A DNA stretch of 64,000 nt from Taenia hydatigena (lineage: Eukaryota > Platyhelminthes > Cestoda > Cyclophyllidea > Taeniidae): positions 4,362,587-4,426,586 of the forward strand of contig JADWOT020000010.1 in the NCBI GenBank assembly GCA_036345935.2, written 5' to 3'. Made by a program: the position numbers and the translations under genes. Shown here piece by piece: positions 51,101-62,513 of the stretch (the first letter of the stretch is position 1; the number at the start of each line of letters is the position of its first letter). The notes beneath the pieces were generated by a model, which saw only the letters and a list, made by a program, of their open reading frames with translations, had not been told where the DNA came from and did no database searches.

Positions 51101-51955
51101 AAACAGCACTTGCAGAGTAAAGCACTTTGATTTAATATAAAAAAGAACGTTGTTGCTGCCTAGCACGAGTGAAAACCATCAAATTACTATTCAACATTCA
51201 TAGGCTAGTCAGATTCGTCCTGTAAAGGGCCCGTTGATGTGCACACTAAGTGGTAGAACTACTTCCTACCCCACAATCGCATTTGCTGGTTATGAAATTA
51301 TTACTATCTCATGAAAGTAGAGAAGCAAAACTAAAGTGGCCGCTGAGATATCATAGGACTCAACGGTGACTGTGGCTATCAGACACGAAGTCGCTTCTCG
51401 AGTACCTCATTGTCAAATGCGTTCATTGCAATCACGTGAAAGACATGGCATGCGTGGACGCAACGTTTTGTCGTATGCCGCATCGCACTTTTGCAGCGAC
51501 AGAGGGTGTGGAGGCAGAGTCAGTGGCAAAGATAGAGTCAGGAGCAAAGGCGCTTCGTAAGACGGTACTATACTACCGGCAGAAGCACCCATCCTGCACG
51601 AAGTATGTGGACCATAAAATTTTACCATATATTGTCCAACTTTGGCACACACGCTCCTGATATTATCGTTTCATTCGGCATGATACTGGAACTGTAAACT
51701 GATGAGCATGGGCAGCGTCCATATGAAGGAACTTTCGCTTATAGCGCACGCGAAGATGTCTGCAAGTTGGACGAGATTGAAAGCAGGTACCACTACACTC
51801 TTCTCGGCACTGCCATCATCTGCAAAAACCCCTTCGTGATGTGCGTGATGCGTTCTTTGATGCGATGACATAGTGAGCGCCGTCTGCCACATGAAATGAA
51901 GAGCTTAATGAACAACATCGCCCGTATCGCAATCCACTACTTCTCATCCTAGATG
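48172..51955. other. Unassigned sequence
   Basis: Several open frames of 60-124 codons occur on both strands, the longest at 48,259-48,633 (+). None shows domain motifs, splice support or paralogy here. The segment 51.4-51.9 kb, directly downstream of the next F-box-like copy, has frames open on both strands and may hold its decayed 3' end. Confidence 0.35.
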
Positions 51956-52555
51956 TTAAATCGGAAAGGACAGAGAGAGCAGCGGCCAAGTCCAGAAGCA
52001 CCTAAAATAACAAGCTCCTGTTGCTTCTATGCTTTCTGGATTGATATGAATCTCAAAGGTTGTCAGGTGGGCCACTAAATTAACAAACTCAAGTCTATCG
52101 GGGTAGTTCTGCAGCAATGGTCGTCCACACTTATAAGTCGCATAAACGAGGGAAGGCCGAAAGGGATGAAGGAGACCCAAATCCATTACGCTGCATCCAA
52201 GCATTAAAAATCGAATGATCCTGCCACAATTAGATAGGACATGGTTTATGTACTGCGGAGTGATTTGCCAACATTCTTGGTAGTATCGTAGAGCATTGAC
52301 TAGAACCATTCCTTCTGAATGTGCATTCACCTCTGGGTCAGCTTCTCTCTTCACAATGGCACGAGTTGAATACAGCATACAACACAGCTTTGCATCCATC
52401 CACTGCATTTGCCGAACGTAACTGCGCAAAATGCCTTTGATAGGAGACCTGAGAACCGACCTCATGTGAGGCATTGCCTCACACACATTGACGATGTCCG
52501 TGGCATCAAGTTATTTGCAAATATTGATTCGTAGGTGTGGAGGAAGTCTGTCCAT
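51956..52555 (-). pseudogene. F-box-like protein, single-exon copy with one nonsense codon
   Basis: From ATG at 52,555 the frame reads MDRLPPHLRINICK, then TAA at 52,513-52,511 where paralogues have Tyr, then L-D-A-T-D-I-V-N-V-C, E-A-M-P-H-M-R-S-V-L and Q-W-M-D-A-K-L-C-C-M-L-Y. It stays open to a stop at 51,956: 199 sense positions plus the internal TAA. The L-P-P-x-L-R-I-x-I-C-K order is a good F-box match. Unlike the copies at 17.8 and 32.8 kb there is no 12-nt first exon; the Met is in the same exon as the F-box and the 5' block differs. One base change separates it from an intact gene, so sequencing error, an allele, or translation from a downstream Met are all possible. The C-terminal half shares S-L-V-Y and a hydrophobic pattern with the intact copy. 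Confidence 0.6.
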
Positions 52556-55500
52556 CGTGCACCTCGCAGGTTTACTAAATGTATCAAACTCCGACTTGTG
52601 ATGTATTCGCTATTAGCACAGTTCGCTTGAGTAAAACGCATGAGTTTGCGCCTAATTGGAGTTAGCCATTGCCGTAAGGCAAGTGTTTAGCCTGGCTACG
52701 CTGCCGAATGCACAATCTGCCGAGTCTGCTCCAGTCAAACGCTACATGCACTTTTGCCAACAACTATATTCCATCAAGGCTGTAACGTTTTCCACTCCAC
52801 TATTCAATGGCACTTACTATTCCATTTGATTTTCTTTTACCACATTTTAAAGGGTAGGCTAATCCTCTGTTTCAGACTGTGGGGTGGCAATGTAGGGGTT
52901 TTGGTTTGTTTTCCCGTTTTCATCCTCACTCTTACTTTCTGCAAATTTAAGAGATGGAAGGCAATACTGCTTGATTCGTTCGATGTCCCCGTAAAATAAG
53001 GGAATGTTTGCAGGACTTAATGCCATTTTTTAATCAGTTGTGAGGCGCTAGACTGTTCATTCACCAAGATCAGTTAGTGGTGTCAGAAAGTGCGGCACGA
53101 AACCCGCGTTCGCATGGTTGTTTGATTAATGCTAGCAGGTCAGCTCATGTCGGGACGAGCACATCAACGAAATCTTAGAATGGACATGCTTAAAACCTAA
53201 AATGAATTCTTGATTTATTGTGATCGTGACTACCCATTGCTGTGGGGCAAATAGGACGGTAGTTTCGTTCCAACGTGACATGTCCTTTAACATGTCACGT
53301 CCCCGACAACTAGGCTTTTATCAAAATTTTGCCACTGGTGTATCCACTCTTTTTACAGCATCGCAACAATTCAGTGTTTATAACATGCGGATTTGTGTAT
53401 ACTTGACAAACGAACCAGCAATAGCGCCCTTGTCTACTCATTCTTAGTACATTGCAACCATTTCCTCAAAGGACACAATTGACAGCACTTACATGCCTAG
53501 AACAAGTTAAGTGTTGTCCAGATTGAACTGGTTAGAGAAAGTAGCAGATTCAATTAATGTTTTAGTTATTGCTGATGTAACATCGGTGAAGTGAACATTG
53601 AGATCAAGCATTGGTAGCTGACTGGGATTGCCTGAGATATTGATGGCGGATCAATTTGCAACCCAGAGCAGAGTCCTCCGTGTGGCTGGTTTTAAAGAAT
53701 GTTTGCTAGATTTGAAGAATGTTTTATTAGTTGAACAGCCAATCTGGCTTTCAATAAATTTCACTGAAGGCGAGCAGAGTTTCGCAATGCCAACACATTG
53801 CCCAGCTAATGCATTCACAGCCTGTCCCTTGTCGTGGACAATTTCGAACGATGATTTCATCACCTTGTGAGGTAGCATTTGTTAGGTGCAGCAAATTTCG
53901 TAGCAAGACATATGGCACGCAATGCATTTCACTGCAACTTTTAGTGAAAAATCAAAATAAACTTCTTAGAATGCAGCATGTTAGGCTATTGATTTAATTC
54001 AAATGAATGAGGCATTTCGATTGGCAATTGGCGAATTACGGTTACCGCTATTTCAGCTTTCGTACAATAAAGAGCATAAGCGAACTTACCGCATCTGCTT
54101 GACAGATTATCAAAGTCCGACTACACCAACCCAGAAGATCAAGGCAGCCTCTTTCTCTACTCTGTTTATTGCTAAACAACCTTTGTTTGCTGGTTCGGGT
54201 CTCCGGCAAACTAAACATTGTCCATGCAGCTTTCTACTCATCTCGAATGTAGCCAGATCAAAAGCAAACTTGCTGACTTTCCATACCACTTGCAACAAGA
54301 TTCAGGTCATTGCCTCCTTTACAAGGTTAGTTTAGCAGAATGAAGTGAGGTAGTAGTAGGGGAGAGGACGTTGACGGATTCTGCAAAGGGAAAGAAATCT
54401 GATCAGTGAAGTGAGTTATGAGTAAAAAACGGGCTTGGGACGGAACACCTCTTATCACTAAACCTGTCCTAAACTTTGCGAAGGCATCGTTTGCATCCAC
54501 CAAGGCACCGAATCCAACGTAGATGTTTCGCTACTAAACGAAGATGCAAACGACATCGGTAGCGTTCTTATTTTGACACTTTAGCTATTCCATGAATAAC
54601 CAAAATGATCTCTACGCACAGCTAACTCACACAGAGGATAACGAGAGGAAAGAACTTTGCAAGATGATGATTAAGCACACAAACATGTTTCCATTACTAG
54701 GTGCTATGCTAGAACAAGCAAGTATATGCAAGCAGACGAGATATATCAGCAAAGCTGAATCGTTCGGCAATCACCCATGTGCGTACCGACTCCTCTGCTA
54801 GCAGAAGTAACCCAGATAGTCGAGGATATAATTCGAGCTGAGGTTATAAAGCCTGATGAAGAACAGCGTTGAGGACTTACTACTGTGTGCCATGCATGGC
54901 AAGTTGAACGTCGTAAATTAGACGAACTCATTTCCACTGACCCACATAAACGGCTCGTAAGAAGCCCCATATGGTCAAAGTAACTGCTCATTCTAGGCTT
55001 AACATTGGAATACTGACAAAGAGAGAGCAGTTGGCGTTCGCATTGCCAAATAAGCCTTATGCACTCTAGGCTTTGCTATTCCAACTCGCTGACGCTGCGG
55101 TTAAGTTTTAACACCTAGTTCAAGCAGCATTGATTGGTTTATTCTCAAAGCACTTAATTCTCCACCTCAAACACATTCTCTTCTCTAGCACAGGTATCTT
55201 AGAGCATTACACCAATCATCTGCAAGACTAAGAACCTACCTTGATGCGAAGAACTGCCACTTGCTTCAGTGTTGGTTCACTTTTATAGGACCCACCCCGT
55301 CAGATGGGACGACGGTTAACACGAACTGCGAAAAACATGAGGGGACCTGGCCAACGCTGATCAAAGTAAACAGAGCGGAACACATCATCGTCTGCGTAGG
55401 GACCAGACAGCGCAATTTGAGCTGTGTTATCTGCACAATGGTTAGACACTTCTGACACCACCTGTTAACGTGGATGGTAATAGTACGGAAAAACAGGCAG

Positions 55501-58500
55501 AGCACTGTTCCCGACACAACTCTAACATGCGAGATTCTCTCGATGCCCTCTTATAAGTCCACAATGGAGGAGATGATCTCGTCAATCACTGCGGTCACAC
55601 GAACGTGGTAAGAATGACAGGAACTCTCTCTAGAGTAGAGGGTACTGTGGTTCCAAGTAGACTTTGGGCTATTTAAGTGTCCAGTTGTTCCAAGCTCATT
55701 AGCACAAAGCGTTCTTTAGGAGTTACACGAGCATCTAAGCCAACTAGGTAAAGGGAAGATGGTAGATGCCTCGAGTAGTTTCAAGACGCCTGACTTCACG
55801 GCAATTGCACCATGGTATCAATTGCACAGGGTTTCCAGGAGAAAGAAGGGATATAGATATCATGAGTTCTCTACCTCCCTCTAAGAATGACTGCTGACTA
55901 CTGACTCTTTACTAGGTAGGCGCAATCAAAAGGCTGGATCTCAGGCCTAAGTAGTCCTCAACTTGCCTAGATGACTTCTGCTCATATATCGGCTGGCGCT
56001 TTGTCATTCGAGACTGTCACAAGTCGTGGAACGAGAGATACTTCTGATGCCTTCCCACCGAATAAGGAACTAGCATCCGAAATAAAACACTGGAGCAAGT
56101 AACATAAATCATCTCAACAACAAACCACCTTGTCTGCAGCGCATAAATCCATGCTTGGCCAAATACCATTCGCATAACATAATGAGTGCCTACAAGGGTA
56201 GACCACCGCTATGTGAGGGTGAATTAGCCTACCAACGGAAGATGGAAAACTAGTAAATGGTGTATTGAATGACAACCTATGAGGATCGTACCAGGTGTGC
56301 TGCTCGAGGCGACACGGATCTTTGCTATACGAATGTTGTTTTAAATGTACCTTTGAGTCGATAAATAGCAGGAATGTGGAGAAGTAAATTTATGGCTTTT
56401 AATGTCAGTTATACATTAAATTACAACTCAGAACCTGTGGCAGAATAGTTGATTTAAATGGCAGTTTACTGTATGCAACGAATTAGTGCCTGTTTGTTTT
56501 TAACAAGTTCGGCAACACGTTGACTAGTCCTGTATTCTCGTTTAAGCTCTGTAGGCAGCCTTTTCTAAAATTTGCTAACCTTTCATTCATTTTACGATCA
56601 ACACTGGCGGTTTCCTTGGCACATCTCAGCGGTATCCGACATAGGTAAAATGTGTGTTAGAGTATTTGAACGCCCTCCGTATACGATGCGCGGCTTTGTG
56701 TGAATCGATTCACCTTTCATGGTTGAAATGCTGCGATGCACCTAGGAGTCCACCAATGAATTGCCTTTTGTGTTTCATTTTTGCTGCGTTTCCGCAGGCT
56801 CCTTTTACACTTATCCCCTTTTCCGTTTCATTCCGATTAGATTGTCATTGATGGAGCTAATGCATTAAATGCCATGTTGTGTGGGCGTTGGTGCTTTTCG
56901 ACCTGTGAAGCTTTCTGCTATCAACCTCAACATGGTTCAACTTCAATCTCACAGTCGCATCACTGGCTACGCCATCCTTTGGAATCACGATGGTAAGGCA
57001 CAGGCAACAATCTATTGCCTCCTAAGTCACATTCACGCTCTTAAACAACTGGAACCTGAGCAAAGCGTCTTCATTCTTATTCGAGCACGCGTTCAAATGG
57101 AACCTACGACGGGCTGCGCCAAATGGGCTCTTGCTTTGGGTATGCGGTAGTAATTCCACCACAGCTATAAGAAGGCAAATCCACTGTTCTCTTTTTGGGC
57201 AAAATGCTTGGAAATAAGCCTTGAGTAGAACCTCTTTGGTATTCAAGCCGAAATTTTGCGTGATGCTTCCTATCACTTACTGGCGTGGCAATGGCTGCAG
57301 ATGTTTCAATTAATGCAAGGCCCTTTATGCGCTGTTAGTAGTAAGGTGTTTTGCATGCATCAAGTGTGGTGAAAAACGCATAATCTCATTATGGACAGAA
57401 GGTGAATGTGCAGATGTCACAAATAGGGGACCCGCACCAACCTCTGCAATCACAAGAAATAGCAGATCAACACAGATTAACCCATACAGTCACCACTGCT
57501 TGCGGATCTACTTCGACGAACTTAATCCGACGCAGCCCATTTAGATTTGATAGTAGTTGTTCTAGATGTGACTTCCCGTGAATTCGGTAAATAGCCAAAT
57601 GCTTAATCCGCGCAGACCATTGTAAATTAAAACCTACGTTTTCCAGGATATAATATTCCAGGTAAAATATTTGTCGAGTTAATGTTTATTCGCCTTTGCT
57701 TAACTATGAGTTATACATGGCATTGTGAATAATTCGGCATATGCAGCTTTTAATATACAGCTCGTCAAGTTTCTTAGTCCTCAGATGGACCTGCCCTTTT
57801 GGGGTGATTTTAAACAATTTAATCTACGTTACAAGCGCGTTGGTCAATTGATGTGCTTACTATCATCATGCAATTTTGCCCTTTTGTAGTGACTTTCCGA
57901 ACGTGCTGTAGGCTACCTCATCCTTGCTAGCTTACTTGCATTTCGCTAATGGCCACTCCAGACCCAACTCGAAGTGGTCGGTGGTGGCTGTGGGTGCCGG
58001 TAGACCAAATAATGGCGAGACATTTAGGCATACATAGGTTCATTTTGGAAAGAAAATCCAGCATTAGTCTTTGTTCTGCAAGTTGCAAGCAAAATGCTTA
58101 ATGGGCCTACCATCAAAATGGCAGCTGTCGGTTTCATCTCATGCTGCTCAGATGTTTACATAGGGCACAAGTCTCCAACAAAATCAAAAGCTGGTACAAG
58201 GCTGAAAGTTAGGCAAAGAAATTGAGACGAGGTCGCCCATGATTTATTACATGGTCTGTTGACGAACAGACATGCATTTAAGTCATAGGGGTTGAGATGT
58301 TATAATTCCTCTGGCGAGCCTTTGTGACTGTCTTAGAAATGTTTTCTGGAGGTAGACTACCACAATCAAAATCACTAACCTTTCTCCTCACGAGCATTTG
58401 CCATCCAGGTGGATCGCTTAATATTTTGCAACGCGGCGACATAGTTTATTCCTGTAAGAAAGTACTACAACCCACTAGTTACTCATCAGCTTACTCCCAC

Positions 58501-61500
58501 ACGGGCGCTTGCTGCGGAACAGATAAGCTTGTGTGTGTGTGTCAAAATTCCTACCTTTTAATTACTCGTTACTCACAGGATTGAGAAGACGATGCGTATG
58601 ACTATTAATTCACGGTATAAACAAATCATCTTCAATATTTGGAATATAAAAATGATCATAGTTATCTGTGCAGTAGTCGACCCTCTTCTAGTGTGTGTGA
58701 TGAATTTATTTTGAGGTGGATAACTTCGACGCTTAAAGTTGTTTATCTGAGATCATTGGATAAAAGGAAAGGTACACTCACAGGAGTATAAAGCTATGCA
58801 ACGCACACTCCTGCTATGTCTGTTAATGAAAGTGCGTCTGTAAACCAGTTAGAAACGGAAGCACTGCTATTCCTTCCCATCATTAATTCATGTCATGCTT
58901 CCAGTGGCTCCATAGTGAGCATCTCAATGCCAAACTATACAGAGGGATGGATATTCTAAATAGAAGGCCAGGGCCTGTCGATTAATAAGGTACTAAATGG
59001 AAAAGGTAGTGCAAAGTGAGGAAATTTCAGCAGCTGATAGAGTGTCAGTGGAGTTCATGGGAGCTGTAACAGGGTCAACACTGATCACGAATTGAGTAGT
59101 TGTCGAGTTAAGTTTAGGTCACCGTGGACAATGCAGCAAGCTCGTACACTCCCTGCGCTCTGCACTCGGCAGCTTGGTACCACAGCTTGTGGTTTTAAAG
59201 TTAAAAAAGACGTTTAGTAGGAGAGTACAGCGCATTCGGTTGCTTCCTTACATTTGTTTCTGTGCCTCGTCTTTGTATCTCGATGACAGGCAAAGTCCAA
59301 ATTAACTCTTGTACCTGACTGCTGGAAATCCTCACTTTGCGATTTTCGTTGGCTACTTCTGTACTGTATGTTCTCGTGTGCAGATGCTCATTAAGATGCA
59401 AAGGGAATCGGAATATGCGTTAGCAATTTTGCTCATGTTTTGCATCTGTGAAATCTGACAGATGGCAGACCATGCCTAAGAGTAAAGCAGCATTCTCGTC
59501 CATTGCATGTGGCTTCAAATAAATCGAATGGAGAAGCAAGATTGTGCTCATGTTCAGAGATTTTTGCATCTTTTTGAATGTGATGAAATGCAAGAAAAGG
59601 TAGCAGCTGACTAGGCACTTTGCTATCAGTAGACATAACTACTTTGCCTTTAACAAACTGCAACAAGGATTCGAGTTGACAGTAGTTGTAGTGGGACTTA
59701 AACCGTTAAGCATGACTACTTCGACTCAAAGCTAACTACATGAAGAGACATTGCCCATCCGAATTGCTTCATTTACAGACAATGGCTGATCCGTATGAAA
59801 AGGCTTTAGGTGAGGCACAGCTATTCCATTACGTCTAGTATTGGTAAAACACAGATGCTCTCAACGTGACTGCTGCAGTCGCACATGGTGTTGTTTATGA
59901 ACACGATGTGAAGGGGGGAACCAGGGTAAGGCGAACGATGTATGGACTTGCGTGATAGAAAGAGAAGGTGGTTGTCTATGCATTATGCAGTGTAGGCGCC
60001 GATTGCAATAGTATTGGAGATGGTTCGGGTTGAACGAGGGACAAGCAATTCTGAGATGCCCAATAATCGGTCATTGGCAGCCTGAGTGGCGAACTCAGAA
60101 AGTTGAATTACTCCGAGAAGGAATTAATAGAACTTGCAACGGACCCTTCAACCGACTTTGTAGGCCCGATTCATCGCTTCTCCCAAGCATGGAACCACAA
60201 TCAAATGACATCCGTTGTGTGATCAGATCATTATTTAGTTACAAGACATTGCTTAATGTCGTCTGAATATAATAGCAACGCATGACAAATATTTGTGCAC
60301 GCTAAACACCAGGCATTATCGGCACAGTCATGGTGTCATTGTGCCCTCTGCTGCTAACTCGGCGTGCACATCTGCCACAGTAAGCTAAAAGGAGAGTATT
60401 TTTTGGGTGATGCTGAAGATGATGAAGATGCGCCCATTATAATGCATTCCAAAAACATTTGGCTTGGTTATTCGACCCTTTCGCAGGCATTCATCACCAC
60501 ACAAAGCATTTCAAACTAATCGCGAACTTACAACTTGTGAACCTGCCTGCCACAGCTTCAGTCCATTCATGCTTTCTTTCCTCTGTTTCTGCATGGTGTC
60601 TGATAGTGAAAGAGGGCATTCAATGAATTTCTTCGATACACGAAGACAAATTCATTATTATGGAAGATGGTACAATGCTTCATCATAATTAGAGCTGGAG
60701 ATACCTCCCTTTTCAGTGATTGCTTTCATTCAAGGAACAAGTTGCATCAAGTCAACCAAGTTTAACTAACTTATCCCTGCTTTCGTTTCCTTGCTTACAC
60801 GTTAGCGTTACCTGTACAACTTGTCAGCCAAATTGAAGACAGCACTGAGACTGCAGCAGCAAGCAGGCTGATGTGAGTCAGTGAAGCAATTCAAATGCAA
60901 CCCAGAGTAGCAAACTTGTGCAAGGTAAAGAATGGAAAAAATGAAGTCAATTCGACCTCCTTTCCCCACCTTCCTTGTCACGAAGTGGCTCAACCTTGCA
61001 CTGATGCTTGACTTTTCATCAGCATGCATATGCAATCTTCTGTTTCAACTTCTACGTCCTCTAGTACTGCAGCGCCAATCGTTGACACGCACAATCTACA
61101 AGTTACTCGTGCTAATGCCGCAAGCTTCCACGAAGAAATGACCACTCTAACGATTCGCCGATTTGTAACAATATCTCTACCACCTTATTAAACCACTACT
61201 CTGACATAAATCGGGGTCCTGAAACGGCAATGGCAGCGTGCTAATACAAGGTAAGAAGCCGTTTGCTCACGAACCGACGAATCCCTTGCTTATGCTTGCA
61301 GTACCCTAACGAACATGGAGAATTCATTCTAATCATCTCCAACGCATCCAGGTAAGCATTCGAAATACCTATAAAACATTCCTGTCACACGACCTTGGTT
61401 GACCAGAGGTAATTTATTTTCTACATGGCAGTACCCTTTATGGAGAAATTTCTACCCAATTAGACCACAATGAAGCATTTCACTTAGGGTTAGTTTATGC

Positions 61501-61648
61501 CAAATCTGCAATGAAAAGCGGATTGAGTTTAGGATATCTACGGCGCCTAAATTGATGCAGCGAATTTCGCCGATGCTTCTTTCCAACCGCAAAATGAAAT
61601 GTAGAAGTTTTAGAGTTATTGTTTGCATGTTAAATTAAAAGGAGCGTG
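52556..61648. other. Unassigned sequence
   Basis: Nine kilobases without a supportable gene. Open frames at 53.6-54.3 kb exist on both strands; none shows a domain. A short TG run lies near 58,531-58,541. The only structured item I found is the hairpin at 53,273-53,300. Confidence 0.4.
53273..53300. repeat. Perfect 11-bp inverted repeat
   Basis: ACGTGACATGT at 53,273-53,283 and its exact complement ACATGTCACGT at 53,290-53,300, with loop CCTTTA. Each half contains CACGT/ACGTG and ACATGT, so a dimeric transcription-factor site is as plausible as an RNA hairpin. Confidence 0.75.
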
Positions 61649-61649
61649 T

Positions 61650-61731
61650 GACGCGTGGCCCGTGTGGTTAAGGCGATGGACTAGAAATCCATTGGGGTCT
61701 CCCCACGCAGGTTCAAATCCTGCTCGCGTTG
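61650..61731 (+). tRNA. tRNA-Ser (AGA), slightly degenerate
   Basis: Anticodon stem-loop ATGGA-CTAGAAA-TCCAT with anticodon AGA at 61,683-61,685. A class II variable arm GGGGTCTCCCC, and T arm GCAGG-TTCAAAT-CCTGC. The B box GGTTCAAATCC matches the consensus. The acceptor stem pairs 61,650-61,655 with 61,725-61,730 including one G-U; the seventh pair is T-T. One base seems missing between acceptor and D stem and one extra is in the D loop, and the A box departs from consensus. It may be a functional variant or a young pseudogene. There is no strong T-run terminator just downstream. Confidence 0.7.
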
Positions 61732-62196
61732 TCTGATCTTTACTTTCCTCAGCTTCAGTGTGGATGTTCATATTCCTTCTAATGCCGATTGGCATCCGCA
61801 TGATGGCCAGTGAAGTCGAGGACGTTTGAATGGAGCGTACGGGCGTCAACTCACCCTCGATGGAAGCAAAATCCTGACCCACACAGGCATATTTCCGATG
61901 GAACACTGGATTATCGCTTTTATCGCTTAGCTATTGCAACATCCTCATTGTCCTGCTATATTGGGCTGATAGAACACAACGCCACATCACACCACTGCAC
62001 AACATCATCATCAACACCGCTAATGTCGACACCCTCGATGCCAACACCTCCACGGCCATTGTGCATGCACAGTTTTACTTGGTGATATTTTCTTCCTAGA
62101 TAAGCTTTCACTCTGTTTGGTTTGTCAGAGTCGGAGAATAGAGATGGTGTATCGGGCTCATGGATCTCTTCTTGAACAAATATGTTTCACACCCAA
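61732..62196. other. Unassigned sequence
   Basis: A 91-codon plus-strand frame (61,810-62,085) has no supporting feature. Nothing else seen. Confidence 0.4.
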
Positions 62197-62413
62197 TTAA
62201 AAATTCACAATTCTTATTAGCTGCAAATAGCTACGAGAATTAAACACACGTGGCTCGTATTTGACTACCCCCTCTATTAGAAGAGCAATGCGCTTTCCAA
62301 ATTTAATTGGTTTTAAAATGCGATCACAGGCAATTTTGTGAAGGAAATGTGCACACTGGGAGTCAAGGTGTGTTACATCAAGCTCTAACATTCTATTTGC
62401 CTTATCATAGAGA
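62197..62413 (-). pseudogene. F-box-like C-terminal fragment cut by the gap
   Basis: The minus-strand frame reads L-E-L-D-V-T-H-L-D-S, then F-L-H-K-I and L-K-P-I-K-F-G-K-R. The 1.65 kb copy has L-E-L-D-R-T-M-H-S-K, F-I-K-K-S and K-V-P-F-R-L-H-R in the same order. It continues upstream into the N run (L-Y-D-K-A-N-R before L-E-L-D), so the 5' part is missing from the assembly. Confidence 0.4.
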
Positions 62414-62513
62414 NNNNNNNNNNNNNNNNNNNNNNNNNNNNNNNNNNNNNNNNNNNNNNNNNNNNNNNNNNNNNNNNNNNNNNNNNNNNNNNNNNNNNNN
62501 NNNNNNNNNNNNN
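62414..62513. other. Scaffold gap, 100 N
   Basis: Exactly 100 N, the usual placeholder for a gap of unknown size. The order and orientation of the right-hand contig rest on scaffolding. Confidence 0.95.

Noticed and set aside
1303..52555. Nuclear genetic-code reassignment (TAA as sense)
   Set aside because: Stops replace Tyr, Gln and Trp in different copies and occur with frameshifts, as expected of pseudogenes. The intact copy needs no reassignment.
53628..53878. Plus- and minus-strand frames of 75-80 codons over the same bases
   Set aside because: Neither has a domain, splice support or a paralogue; the mutual overlap suggests chance.
54345..54366. TGAGGTAGTAG match to the let-7 seed region
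   Set aside because: Only the first 11 bases match, and no complementary strand for a precursor hairpin occurs in the flanking 80 bases on either side.
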